64,000 nt of DNA, from the NCBI RefSeq assembly GCF_027497215.1, contig NZ_CP114904.1, positions 5,475,001 through 5,539,000 on the forward strand, read 5' to 3'. The stretch's first letter is position 1. Each line of letters starts with the position of its first letter. A program made the position numbers and the translations under genes. Below the pieces are notes generated by a model. It was not told the DNA's origin. It worked only from the letters and a program-made list of their open reading frames with translations, and searched no databases. This DNA comes from Micromonospora sp. WMMD812. GTDB taxonomy: Bacteria > Actinomycetota > Actinomycetes > Mycobacteriales > Micromonosporaceae. Of this stretch, positions 27,686 through 34,577 are shown piece by piece.

Positions 27686-29326
27686 ATGAGAGTCTCGAAG
27701 CGGGCGAGTAGCGCGGTCGCGCTGGGCGCGGCAGTCGCGCTCATCGCCTCCGGCTGCTCGGGCAGCGACAGTGACGGCGGCGACGCCGGCAACAGCGCGG
27801 ACGGCGCCATCGTCATCGACGGCACCCAGCCGGAGGTTCCCCTGGTTCCGGCGAACACCACCGAGACCGGTGGTGGCGCGATCATCGACTACCTGTGGAC
27901 CGGTCTGGTCGAGTACCCGAACAACGGCGGCGCGCCGCAGAACGCCGTCGCGGAGTCGATCGAGACCAAGGACTCCAAGGTCTACACGATCAAGATCAAG
28001 AAGGGCCTGAAGTTCCACGACGGCTCCGAGGTCAAGGCCGCGAACTTCACCAAGGCCTGGAACTGGGCGGCCTACTCGCCGAACGGCGCGCAGAACTCCA
28101 GCTTCTTCGCCGACATCGCGGGCTTCGACGACGTCCAGTCGCAGGACCCGGACGAGGACGGCCCGCAGAAGGCTCCGGAGCCGAAGGCCAAGGAGATGTC
28201 CGGCCTGAAGGTCGTCGACGACTACACCTTCGAGGTCACCCTGGGCGCGCCGACCGCGGTGTTCCCGACCAAGCTCGGCTACAGCGCCTTCGTGCCGCTG
28301 CCGGACGTGTTCTTCACCCAGAAGCCGGAAGACTTCGGCAAGAAGCCGATCGGTAACGGCCCGGTGAAGTTCGTGTCGTGGGAAGACGACGTCATGATCA
28401 AGCTGACGCGCTTCGACGACTACACCCTGCGCGACAAGATGAAGATCAAGGACGTCGACGTCAAGCTGTACCAGCAGGACACGGCGGCCTACAACGACCT
28501 GCTCGCGGGCAACCTCGACTTCCAGCAGCAGGTTCCGCAGTCGGCGCTCGCCGGCGACAAGTGGAAGAGCGACCTGGGTGACAAGGCCATCCAGTCCGTG
28601 ACCCCGTCCACGGGCATCATCGCCTTCCCGGACTACGACCCGCGCTTCAAGAACCCGAAGCTGCGCAAGGCGGTCTCGCTGTCCGTCAACCGGCAGGAGA
28701 TCACCGACAAGATCTTCTTCGGCAACCGCGTCCCGGCCGACAGCTGGGCCAACCCGCTGACCCCGGGCGCCAAGGAGAAGAACTGCACCGCCTGCGCCTA
28801 CAACCCGGACGAGGCCAAGAAGCTCCTGGCCGAGGCCGGTGGCTTCCAGGGTGAGATGGTCTTCTACTACAACGCGGACGCCAGCCACAAGGAGTGGATG
28901 GAGGCCGTCGCGCAGAGCGTGAAGAACGTGCTCAACATCAACGCTCGCGCCGAGGGCATCCCGACCTTCGCGGTCTTCCGTGAGCAGATCAACGCCCACA
29001 AGATGAAGGGCCCGTACCGCGCCGGTTGGCAGCAGGACTACCCGGACGTGGAGAACTGGGTCAACCCGCTCTACGTGACCGGCGGTTCCTCGAACGACGG
29101 CCTGTACAGCAACAAGCAGGTCGACGCGCTGGCCAAGGAGGCCAGCGGCGCGCCGAGCCTGGAGGCTTCGCACGCCAAGTTCGCCGAGGCCGTCGCGCTC
29201 ATCGACCAGGACGTCCCGTCCATGCCGATCTACTTCCAGGGCCAGCAGTCGGGCCACTCGGACAAGATCAAGAAGGTGGAGCTGACCAACGTCGGCGAGA
29301 TCGACATCACCTCCGTCGAGCTCTGA
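27686..29326 (+). CDS. Oligopeptide/dipeptide ABC transporter substrate-binding lipoprotein (SBP_bac_5), operon 1
   Basis: 546 residues, ATG 27686 after AGAGGAGGCCCCTCGG. Lipobox LIASGC tethers it outside the membrane. Family 5 solute-binding fold: EPQ-like opening (DGTQPEVPLVPANTTETGGG), YTIKIKKGLKFHDGSEVKAA, and VSLSVNRQEITDKIF. It captures peptides (or similar polar ligands) and delivers them to the permeases encoded next. A Cys pair (NCTACAYN) in the second lobe may form a disulfide. A strong hairpin follows the stop, expected to make this message more abundant than the permease genes. The gene is paralogous to 51913-53517. Confidence 0.93.
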   Translation: MRVSKRASSAVALGAAVALIASGCSGSDSDGGDAGNSADGAIVIDGTQPEVPLVPANTTETGGGAIIDYLWTGLVEYPNNGGAPQNAVAESIETKDSKVYTIKIKKGLKFHDGSEVKAANFTKAWNWAAYSPNGAQNSSFFADIAGFDDVQSQDPDEDGPQKAPEPKAKEMSGLKVVDDYTFEVTLGAPTAVFPTKLGYSAFVPLPDVFFTQKPEDFGKKPIGNGPVKFVSWEDDVMIKLTRFDDYTLRDKMKIKDVDVKLYQQDTAAYNDLLAGNLDFQQQVPQSALAGDKWKSDLGDKAIQSVTPSTGIIAFPDYDPRFKNPKLRKAVSLSVNRQEITDKIFFGNRVPADSWANPLTPGAKEKNCTACAYNPDEAKKLLAEAGGFQGEMVFYYNADASHKEWMEAVAQSVKNVLNINARAEGIPTFAVFREQINAHKMKGPYRAGWQQDYPDVENWVNPLYVTGGSSNDGLYSNKQVDALAKEASGAPSLEASHAKFAEAVALIDQDVPSMPIYFQGQQSGHSDKIKKVELTNVGEIDITSVEL

Positions 29327-29340
29327 TCCGTACGGTCTGA

Positions 29341-29379
29341 CCCAGGTCGGGCTCACCTACAAGGTGAGCCCGACCTGGG
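29341..29379 (+). terminator. Intra-operon terminator-like hairpin between binding protein and permease genes
   Basis: Perfect 18-bp stem (29341-29358 and 29362-29379), 3-nt loop. No T-tract follows. It probably causes partial termination or stabilises the 3' end of the binding-protein mRNA. The paralogous operon has an equivalent at 51867-51900. Confidence 0.75.
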
Positions 29380-29466
29380 GCCGTTCCGCGAGGGGTGCAA
29401 AATACCCCTCGACACGTCGTCACGCGTGCCGGTCGCCGACACGCTCCCTGTCTGGAGGACCACCCC

Positions 29467-30393
29467 ATGGGCCGTTATCTGTTGAGACGGCTGCTCCAAC
29501 TCGTCCCGGTCTTCATCGGAACGACATTCCTGATCTACTGGCTGGTCTGGTCGGTGCCCGGTGACCCCTTCGCCGGCAAGTGCGGCGAGCGGCCGTGCCC
29601 GCCCGGATTCGTCGCGATGATGACCGAGAAGTTCCAGCTGGACCAGCCCCTCTACGTGCAGTACGCCAGCTACATGAAGAACCTCTTCCAGGGTGACTTC
29701 GGTACCACTTTCGGCGGCCGCTCGATCAACGACATCATCGCCACGGCGTACCCGAACACGCTGAAGCTGGCCGTGATGGCCCTGGCGATCGAGGCGCTCA
29801 TCGGCCTCACCGCCGGTGTCGTGACCGGCCTGCGGCGTAACGGCTTCCTGGACAACCTGGTCCTGGTCTCCACGCTCTTCCTCATCGCGCTGCCGATCTT
29901 CGTCATCGGCTTCGTGCTCCAGTGGGTGCTCGGTGTGCAGTGGGGCATCGTCGAGCCCACCGTCTCGAACGAGATGCGGATCTCCGAGTTGATCGTCCCC
30001 GGCTTCGTGCTGGGCAGCGCCTCGATGGCGTACATCGCCCGGGTGGCCCGGACGAGCATCGCCGAGAACCGCCGCTCCGACTACGTGCGCACGGCGATCG
30101 CCAAGGGCCTGCCGATGCGCCGGGTGGTCGGCGTGCACCTGCTCCGCAACTCGCTGATCCCGGTGGTCACGCTGCTCGGCACCGACCTCGGTGCCCTGAT
30201 GGGCGGCGCCATCGTCACCGAGGGCATCTTCCAGATCAACGGCATCGGTCGCATCGTGTTCCGGTCGATCGTCACCAAGGAGAGCGCCACCGTGGTCTCC
30301 GTCGTGGTGATCCTGGTTCTCGTCTATCTCCTGATGAACCTGCTGGTGGACCTGCTGTACGCCGCCCTCGACCCGAGGATCCGCTATGAGTGA
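29467..30393 (+). CDS. Oligopeptide ABC transporter permease, DppB/OppB type, operon 1
   Basis: 308 residues. ATG 29467 with GGAGG 7 nt upstream; the frame is open 24 codons further but without a better start. Six membrane helices, the N-terminal MGRYLLRRLLQLVPVFIGTT typical of OppB, and the EAA coupling loop (RTAIAKGLPMRRVVGVHLLR) that contacts the ATPases. It ends LDPRIRYE. The stop overlaps the start of a 27-codon micro-ORF. Confidence 0.95.
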   Translation: MGRYLLRRLLQLVPVFIGTTFLIYWLVWSVPGDPFAGKCGERPCPPGFVAMMTEKFQLDQPLYVQYASYMKNLFQGDFGTTFGGRSINDIIATAYPNTLKLAVMALAIEALIGLTAGVVTGLRRNGFLDNLVLVSTLFLIALPIFVIGFVLQWVLGVQWGIVEPTVSNEMRISELIVPGFVLGSASMAYIARVARTSIAENRRSDYVRTAIAKGLPMRRVVGVHLLRNSLIPVVTLLGTDLGALMGGAIVTEGIFQINGIGRIVFRSIVTKESATVVSVVVILVLVYLLMNLLVDLLYAALDPRIRYE

Positions 30394-30469
30394 GCGCAGC
30401 GAACGAATCATCACCGCGGCGTGCCCGGCCACCCATGCCGGCACCGAGCGTAACGAGGTGGCGGCATGA
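30386..30469 (+). CDS. 27-codon micro-ORF bridging the two permease genes, operon 1
   Basis: ATG 30386 overlaps the last codons of the upstream permease (8 bp), and the TGA overlaps the ATG of the next permease (ATGA). The peptide begins MSERSERII and ends GTERNEVAA. The paralogous operon carries the same layout with the same length and matching ends (50702-50785). It may couple translation between the permeases; the SD for the second permease (GAGGTG) lies inside it. Alternatively it is a dispersed repeat that happens to be open. Confidence 0.5.
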   Translation: MSERSERIITAACPATHAGTERNEVAA

Positions 30470-31443
30470 GTGACCCGAGTACCGCGTCCATCGTCTCGAC
30501 ACCGCCGGCGCACCAGCCGACCGAGATCGGGGGCCCGACCAACGCCGGTCTGCCGGACGGCGCCCGCCGGGAGAAGCCCCGCGGCCTGCTCGGCGACGCG
30601 TGGCACGACCTGCGGCGCAAGCCGCTCTTCTGGATCTCCGCGATCTTCATCGTGGTCTTCATCGTGATGGCGGCCTTCCCGTCGCTCTTCACCTCGGCCA
30701 GCCCCGACTACGGAGAGCTGGGCCGGAGCCTGGGCAAGCCGTCGGGCGACGCCTGGTTCGGCTACGACATCCAGGGACGCGACGTCTTCGCCCGGACCAT
30801 CTACGGCGCGAACGCCTCGATCGTGGTGGCGCTGCTCTCGGTGTTCGGCACGCTGCTGATCGGCGGCACGATGGGCATCATCGCCGGCTACCGCGGCGGC
30901 TGGGTGGACGCCCTGCTGTCCCGGATCGCCGACGTCTTCTTCGGCCTGCCGTTCGTGCTCGGCGCGATCGTCATCCTGACGACGTTCAACGGATCGGGCA
31001 CCAGCAACAGCGAGTGGGAGATCAAGTTCCTAGTCATCGCGTCGCTCGTCGTGCTGAGCTGGCCGGTGGTCATGCGGCTGATGCGCTCCTCGGTGCTGGC
31101 CACCAAGGAAGCCGACTACATCGTCGCGGCCCGGGCGCTGGGTGCCGGCACCGGCCGGATCATCCTCAAGCATCTGCTGCCGAACTGCCTGGCCCCGATC
31201 CTGGTGTACGGCACGATCATGGTGGGTTCGTTCATCGGCGCCGAGGCGACGCTGTCCTTCCTGGGCGTCGGCCTGAAGTCGCCGGTGGTCTCGTGGGGCA
31301 TCATCATCAACGAGGCGCAGAACCTGATCCGGGTGGCCCCGTACCTGCTCTTCTTCCCCGCCGCGTTCCTCGTCGCCGCCGTGCTGAGCTTCGTCATGCT
31401 CGGTGAGGCCGTCCGCGAGGCCCTCGATCCGAAACTCCGCTAG
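30466..31443 (+). CDS. Oligopeptide ABC transporter permease, DppC/OppC type, operon 1
   Basis: 325 residues, ATG 30466. A ~45-residue cytoplasmic N-terminus precedes a typical OppC segment (LGDAWHDLRRKPLFWISAIF), six helices, GRDVFARTIYGANASI, and the EAA loop (ARALGAGTGRIILKHLLPNC). It pairs with the OppB-type permease to form the channel. It ends ALDPKLR, as does its paralogue. It is followed 11 bp later by the first ATPase gene. Confidence 0.95.
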   Translation: MSDPSTASIVSTPPAHQPTEIGGPTNAGLPDGARREKPRGLLGDAWHDLRRKPLFWISAIFIVVFIVMAAFPSLFTSASPDYGELGRSLGKPSGDAWFGYDIQGRDVFARTIYGANASIVVALLSVFGTLLIGGTMGIIAGYRGGWVDALLSRIADVFFGLPFVLGAIVILTTFNGSGTSNSEWEIKFLVIASLVVLSWPVVMRLMRSSVLATKEADYIVAARALGAGTGRIILKHLLPNCLAPILVYGTIMVGSFIGAEATLSFLGVGLKSPVVSWGIIINEAQNLIRVAPYLLFFPAAFLVAAVLSFVMLGEAVREALDPKLR

Positions 31444-31454
31444 GGGCGATCCAG

Positions 31455-32492
31455 TTGTCCGACATTCTCGTGTCCGAGCAGTCCGCTGCGGGCGCCTCCG
31501 GGCGCCCCACCGGCCGCCTGCTCGAGGTCGACGATCTCCGGGTGGAGTTCCGTACCCGCGACGGCGTCGCCAAGGTCATCAACGGTGTCACGTACCACGT
31601 CGACGCGGGGGAGACCCTCGCCGTGCTCGGCGAGTCCGGCTCCGGTAAGAGCGTCACCGCGCAGACCATCATGGGCATCCTCGACACGCCGCCCGGTCAC
31701 GTGTCCGGCGGTCAGGTGCGCTTCCACGGCAAGGACATGCTCCGGATGTCCTTCGAGGAGCGCCGCCGCATCCGCGGCGAGGGCATCGCGATGATCTTCC
31801 AGGACGCGCTCTCCGCCCTGAACCCGGTCTTCACGGTCGGGTTCCAGATCGCCGAGCAGTTCCGGGTCCGGCGCGGCATGAGCCGCTCGGACGCCAAGAA
31901 GCGCGCGATCGAGATGCTCGACCAGGTCAAGATCCCGAACGCCAAGGGCCGCTTCAGCAACTACCCGCACCAGTTCTCCGGCGGTATGCGGCAGCGGGCG
32001 ATGATCGCCATGTCGCTGGCGCTCGACCCCGAGGTGCTGATCGCGGACGAGCCCACCACGGCGCTCGACGTGACAGTGCAGGCCCAGATCATGGACCTGC
32101 TCGCCGAGCTCCAGCGCGAGCGGCAGATGGGCATGATCCTGATCACCCACGACCTCGGCGTGGTCGCCGACGTCGCGGACCGGATCGCGGTCATGTACGC
32201 CGGCCGGATCGTCGAGGAAGCCGACGTGTACGACCTGTACGCGAAGCCGGCGCACCCGTACACTCTCGGCCTGCTCAACTCGATCCCGCGGCTGGACGAG
32301 AAGGGGCAGCAGCTCCGGACGATCAAGGGCCTCCCGCCGAACCTGATGAACATTCCACCGGGCTGCCCGTTCAACCCGCGCTGCCCCATGGCGCAGCCGG
32401 TCTGCCGGGAGAAGGTGCCGCCGCTGCTGCAGATCGGCGCGGGCCGGGCCAGCGCCTGCCACTTCGCCGAGGAGCTGGTGAACCGTGACTGA
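31455..32492 (+). CDS. Oligopeptide ABC transporter ATP-binding protein, DppD/OppD type, operon 1
   Basis: 345 residues from TTG 31455 (AGGGGCG upstream). Walker [10 protein letters not shown]-loop [11 protein letters not shown], signature FSGGMRQR, Walker [10 protein letters not shown]-loop THDLG. The C-terminal oligopeptide-transporter extension has the Cys cluster [15 protein letters not shown] typical of OppD/DppD (iron-sulfur or structural). It energises uptake together with the next gene, which overlaps it by 8 bp. Confidence 0.95.
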   Translation: MSDILVSEQSAAGASGRPTGRLLEVDDLRVEFRTRDGVAKVINGVTYHVDAGETLAVLGESGSGKSVTAQTIMGILDTPPGHVSGGQVRFHGKDMLRMSFEERRRIRGEGIAMIFQDALSALNPVFTVGFQIAEQFRVRRGMSRSDAKKRAIEMLDQVKIPNAKGRFSNYPHQFSGGMRQRAMIAMSLALDPEVLIADEPTTALDVTVQAQIMDLLAELQRERQMGMILITHDLGVVADVADRIAVMYAGRIVEEADVYDLYAKPAHPYTLGLLNSIPRLDEKGQQLRTIKGLPPNLMNIPPGCPFNPRCPMAQPVCREKVPPLLQIGAGRASACHFAEELVNRD

Positions 32493-33498
32493 GAACATCC
32501 TCGAGGTCCGCGACCTGGTCAAGCACTACCCCGTCACCCGTGGCGTGGTGTTCAAGAAGACCATCGGTCAGGTCAAGGCCGTCGACGGGGTCTCCTTCGA
32601 GCTGCGTCAGGGCGAGACACTCGGCGTGGTGGGTGAGTCCGGCTGCGGCAAGTCGACGCTGGCCCGGGTGCTGATGAACCTGGAGAAGCCGACCGGCGGC
32701 AAGGTGCACTACAAGGGCCAGGACATCTCCAAGCTGTCCGGTGGCGGTCTGCGCCGGCTGCGCCGGCAGATCCAGCTGGTCATGCAGGACCCGTACACCT
32801 CGCTGAACCCGCGGATGACGGTCGGCGACCTGGTCGGTGAGCCGTTCGAGATCCACCCCGAGGTGGCGCCGAAGGGTAGCCGCCGGAAGAAGGTCAAGGA
32901 ACTGCTCGACCTGGTGGGCCTGAACCCGGAGCACATCAACCGGTACCCGCACCAGTTCTCCGGTGGTCAGCGGCAGCGTATCGGCATCGCCCGGGCGCTC
33001 GCCCTGCGTCCGGAGATCATCGTCTGTGATGAGCCGGTGTCGGCCCTGGACGTGTCGATCCAGGCGCAGGTGATGAACCTGCTGGAGCAGCTCCAGAACG
33101 AGTTCGGCCTGTCGTACGTCTTCATCGCCCACGACCTGTCGGTGGTCCGGCACCTCTCCGACCGGGTCGCGGTGATGTACCTCGGCAAGATCGTCGAGGT
33201 CGGCACCGAGGACGAGATCTACGAGCGGCCGACCCACCCGTACACCCAGGCGCTGCTCTCCGCGGTGCCGGTGCCGGACCCGACCGTCCGGCAGAACAAG
33301 GCGATCATCCGCCTGACTGGTGACGTGCCGTCGCCGGTCAGCCCGCCCTCCGGCTGCCGGTTCCGCACCCGCTGCTGGAAGGCGCAGGACATCTGCGCCC
33401 AGCAGGTGCCGCTGCTGCAGATCCGGCAGGGCTCGGACCACCCGAGCGCCTGCCACTTCGCCGAGAAGCGGGAGATCGTGGCCACCCACGAGGTCTGA
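32485..33498 (+). CDS. Oligopeptide ABC transporter ATP-binding protein, DppF/OppF type, operon 1
   Basis: 337 residues from GTG 32485. Walker [11 protein letters not shown]-loop [11 protein letters not shown], signature [15 protein letters not shown], Walker [14 protein letters not shown]-loop AHDLS, and the OppF-type C-terminal Cys cluster ([15 protein letters not shown]). It is very similar to 47687-48721, more so than the other members of the two operons appear to be. It ends the operon; an intrinsic terminator follows 10 bp after the stop. Confidence 0.95.
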   Translation: MTENILEVRDLVKHYPVTRGVVFKKTIGQVKAVDGVSFELRQGETLGVVGESGCGKSTLARVLMNLEKPTGGKVHYKGQDISKLSGGGLRRLRRQIQLVMQDPYTSLNPRMTVGDLVGEPFEIHPEVAPKGSRRKKVKELLDLVGLNPEHINRYPHQFSGGQRQRIGIARALALRPEIIVCDEPVSALDVSIQAQVMNLLEQLQNEFGLSYVFIAHDLSVVRHLSDRVAVMYLGKIVEVGTEDEIYERPTHPYTQALLSAVPVPDPTVRQNKAIIRLTGDVPSPVSPPSGCRFRTRCWKAQDICAQQVPLLQIRQGSDHPSACHFAEKREIVATHEV

Positions 33499-33508
33499 TC
33501 CACTCCGG

Positions 33509-33554
33509 AACCGCCTGCCGACGTCACCGCGACGCCGGCAGGCGGTTCTGTCTT
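33509..33554 (+). terminator. Intrinsic terminator of oligopeptide operon 1
   Basis: 12-bp stem AACCGCCTGCCG (33509-33520) with 33536-33547, followed by CTGTCTT. Confidence 0.75.
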
Positions 33555-33555
33555 C

Positions 33556-33640
33556 CCACCCCACCTCACCCCATCCCGCCCGCGCCCGCCCGCCGCCCCG
33601 CGCCCCCCGCCCCCGCCCGCCCCGCCCCGCGCCCTCAGCC
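33556..33640. other. Strand-asymmetric C-rich tract (G-rich on the minus strand)
   Basis: About 85 bp almost free of A and G runs on the plus strand, made of CCC to CCCCCC blocks. On the minus strand it offers many GGG runs with 1-3-nt spacers, a G-quadruplex pattern. On the plus strand it resembles a Rho-loading (rut) C-rich region. It abuts the 61-bp element at 33642. Confidence 0.6.
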
Positions 33641-33641
33641 C

Positions 33642-33702
33642 GTTGATCATGAGGTTGACGGCGGATTCGGAGATCGAAAGTGCCGTCAACCTCATGATCA
33701 AC
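33642..33702 (+). repeat. 61-bp dispersed hairpin element, subfamily A (copy A3)
   Basis: Left arm 33642-33662 and right arm 33682-33702, perfect 21-bp pairing, 19-nt loop 33663-33681 containing CGGAGATCGA. It lies between convergent oligopeptide operon 1 and aroQ, downstream of an independent intrinsic terminator. Confidence 0.95.
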
Positions 33703-33735
33703 CGTTCCGGAGGGCCGGACGGGTGGGGGTGGGGG

Positions 33736-34290
33736 TCAGAGGGGGCCGCGGCCGGCGCGGAGCAGCAGCAGCGCCAGCTGGGTGCCGTCGGAGCCGAGCG
33801 CGCGGCGGAACCGCTCGAGGATCTCCCGCTCGCGGGAGAGCACCAGCCGGGTGCCGCCGGACGCCATGCGGGTCACGCCGACCTGCTGGGACAGGTTCGC
33901 CCGCTCCTGCCACAGGTCGATCAGCGCCTGGTCGATCTGGTCGATCCGTTCGCGGATGGCGACGATCTGGGCGGCCGCGACCGGCTCCTGCGTGCCGGCG
34001 TCCACCGGCCGCGCCGCTGGCCGGCCGTCCACGGCGCCGGCGGGCGCCGCCCCGTCCGTCTCCCCGGCGAGGGGGGCGGCCGCGTCGCCGGCCGGGGAGA
34101 GCGCGTCCGCCGCACCACCGGCCGGCGTGCCGGCGGCCCCGTTCGGAGCGCCGGTGGCCCCGCTCGACGTGCCGGTGGCCCCGTCCGGCGCCGGGTCGCC
34201 GGGCGTCGCCTCGGCGGACGATCCCGCCCCGGCCCCGCCGGACGCACCGGACCGCGCCGGACCGCCGTTCTTCACCACGTCTGTCATCAT
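33736..34290 (-). CDS. aroQ: Chorismate mutase, AroQ-delta type, with long low-complexity N-terminus
   Basis: 184 residues. The C-terminal ~85 residues (IVAIRERIDQIDQALIDLWQ, ARMASGGTRLV-like VTRMASGGTRLVLSRE) match the all-helical AroQ mutase of M. tuberculosis Rv0948c, which turns chorismate to prephenate for Phe/Tyr synthesis and is activated by DAHP synthase. The family's short C-terminal tail is present (RAGRGPL). The first ~95 residues are Ala/Gly/Thr/Pro-rich with no recognisable fold. Start ATG 34290 has GAGGGG upstream; the adjacent ATG at 34287 is equivalent. An attenuator with a Tyr/Phe leader peptide lies directly upstream. Next to pcrA, as in mycobacteria. Confidence 0.92.
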   Translation of the reverse strand: MMTDVVKNGGPARSGASGGAGAGSSAEATPGDPAPDGATGTSSGATGAPNGAAGTPAGGAADALSPAGDAAAPLAGETDGAAPAGAVDGRPAARPVDAGTQEPVAAAQIVAIRERIDQIDQALIDLWQERANLSQQVGVTRMASGGTRLVLSREREILERFRRALGSDGTQLALLLLRAGRGPL

Positions 34291-34337
34291 CGCCGTACCC
34301 CTCGGACATCGGGCCCGGTGCCCGGATCCCGAGACGA

Positions 34338-34370
34338 AAAAGCCCCGGGCTCCAGGAGCCCGGGGCTTTT
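34338..34370 (-). terminator. Attenuator terminator of aroQ
   Basis: Perfect 16-bp stem on the minus strand (34370-34355, AAAAGCCCCGGGCTCC, with 34353-34338) around a 1-nt loop, followed by a T run. It lies 15 nt after the leader-peptide stop and 48 nt before aroQ. The stem ends in A and T runs, so it can also work on the plus strand. Confidence 0.9.
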
Positions 34371-34384
34371 CGCAGGTCTGTTGA

Positions 34385-34450
34385 TCAGGCGCGACCTACG
34401 GCTGCCGGACTCCCGGTGCCGTAGTAAAAGTAGTAGCGCTGACCGAACAC
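34385..34450 (-). CDS. Tyr/Phe leader peptide of the aroQ attenuator
   Basis: 21-residue peptide from GTG 34450 to TGA 34385. It carries five consecutive aromatic control codons, TAC TAC TTT TAC TAC (34435-34421), within QRYYFYYG. There is no Shine-Dalgarno; the -10 element ends 7 nt before the GTG, so the message is probably leaderless. Ribosome stalling on these codons when charged Tyr- or Phe-tRNA is scarce would expose the antiterminator segment and allow aroQ transcription. Confidence 0.85.
   Translation of the reverse strand: MFGQRYYFYYGTGSPAAVGRA
34396..34424 (-). promoter_or_regulatory. Pause hairpin (1:2) and antiterminator segment of the aroQ attenuator
   Basis: Within the leader, CTACGGC...CCGG (from 34424) pairs with CCGG...GCCGTAG (to 34396), starting at the last control codon. 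Its inner segment GGAGTCCGG (34413-34405) can instead pair over 9 bp (one G-U) with CCGGGCTCC (34363-34355), the ascending arm of the terminator. The two folds are mutually exclusive. Confidence 0.8.
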
Positions 34451-34457
34451 GCCGTCG

Positions 34458-34487
34458 AGTATGCCCAGGGCGGGCGCCGGAGCGCAA
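34458..34487 (-). promoter_or_regulatory. Promoter of the aroQ leader
   Basis: -35 TTGCGC (34487-34482), 18-bp spacer, -10 CATACT (34463-34458). The predicted start site coincides with the leader-peptide GTG at 34450. Confidence 0.65.
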
Positions 34488-34562
34488 GGAAATCGGTGTG
34501 AACACCGAGCCGCGCGGCACCACGGCGGGCGTGCGCGGTCGGGAAGTGTCCGGCCGGCGGCA

Positions 34563-34568
34563 TAGACT
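34563..34568 (+). promoter_or_regulatory. pcrA -10 element
   Basis: TAGACT ends 9 bp before the pcrA ATG, giving a leaderless or 1-3-nt leader transcript. No Shine-Dalgarno is present. Confidence 0.45.
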
Positions 34569-34577
34569 CGCCGTGCG

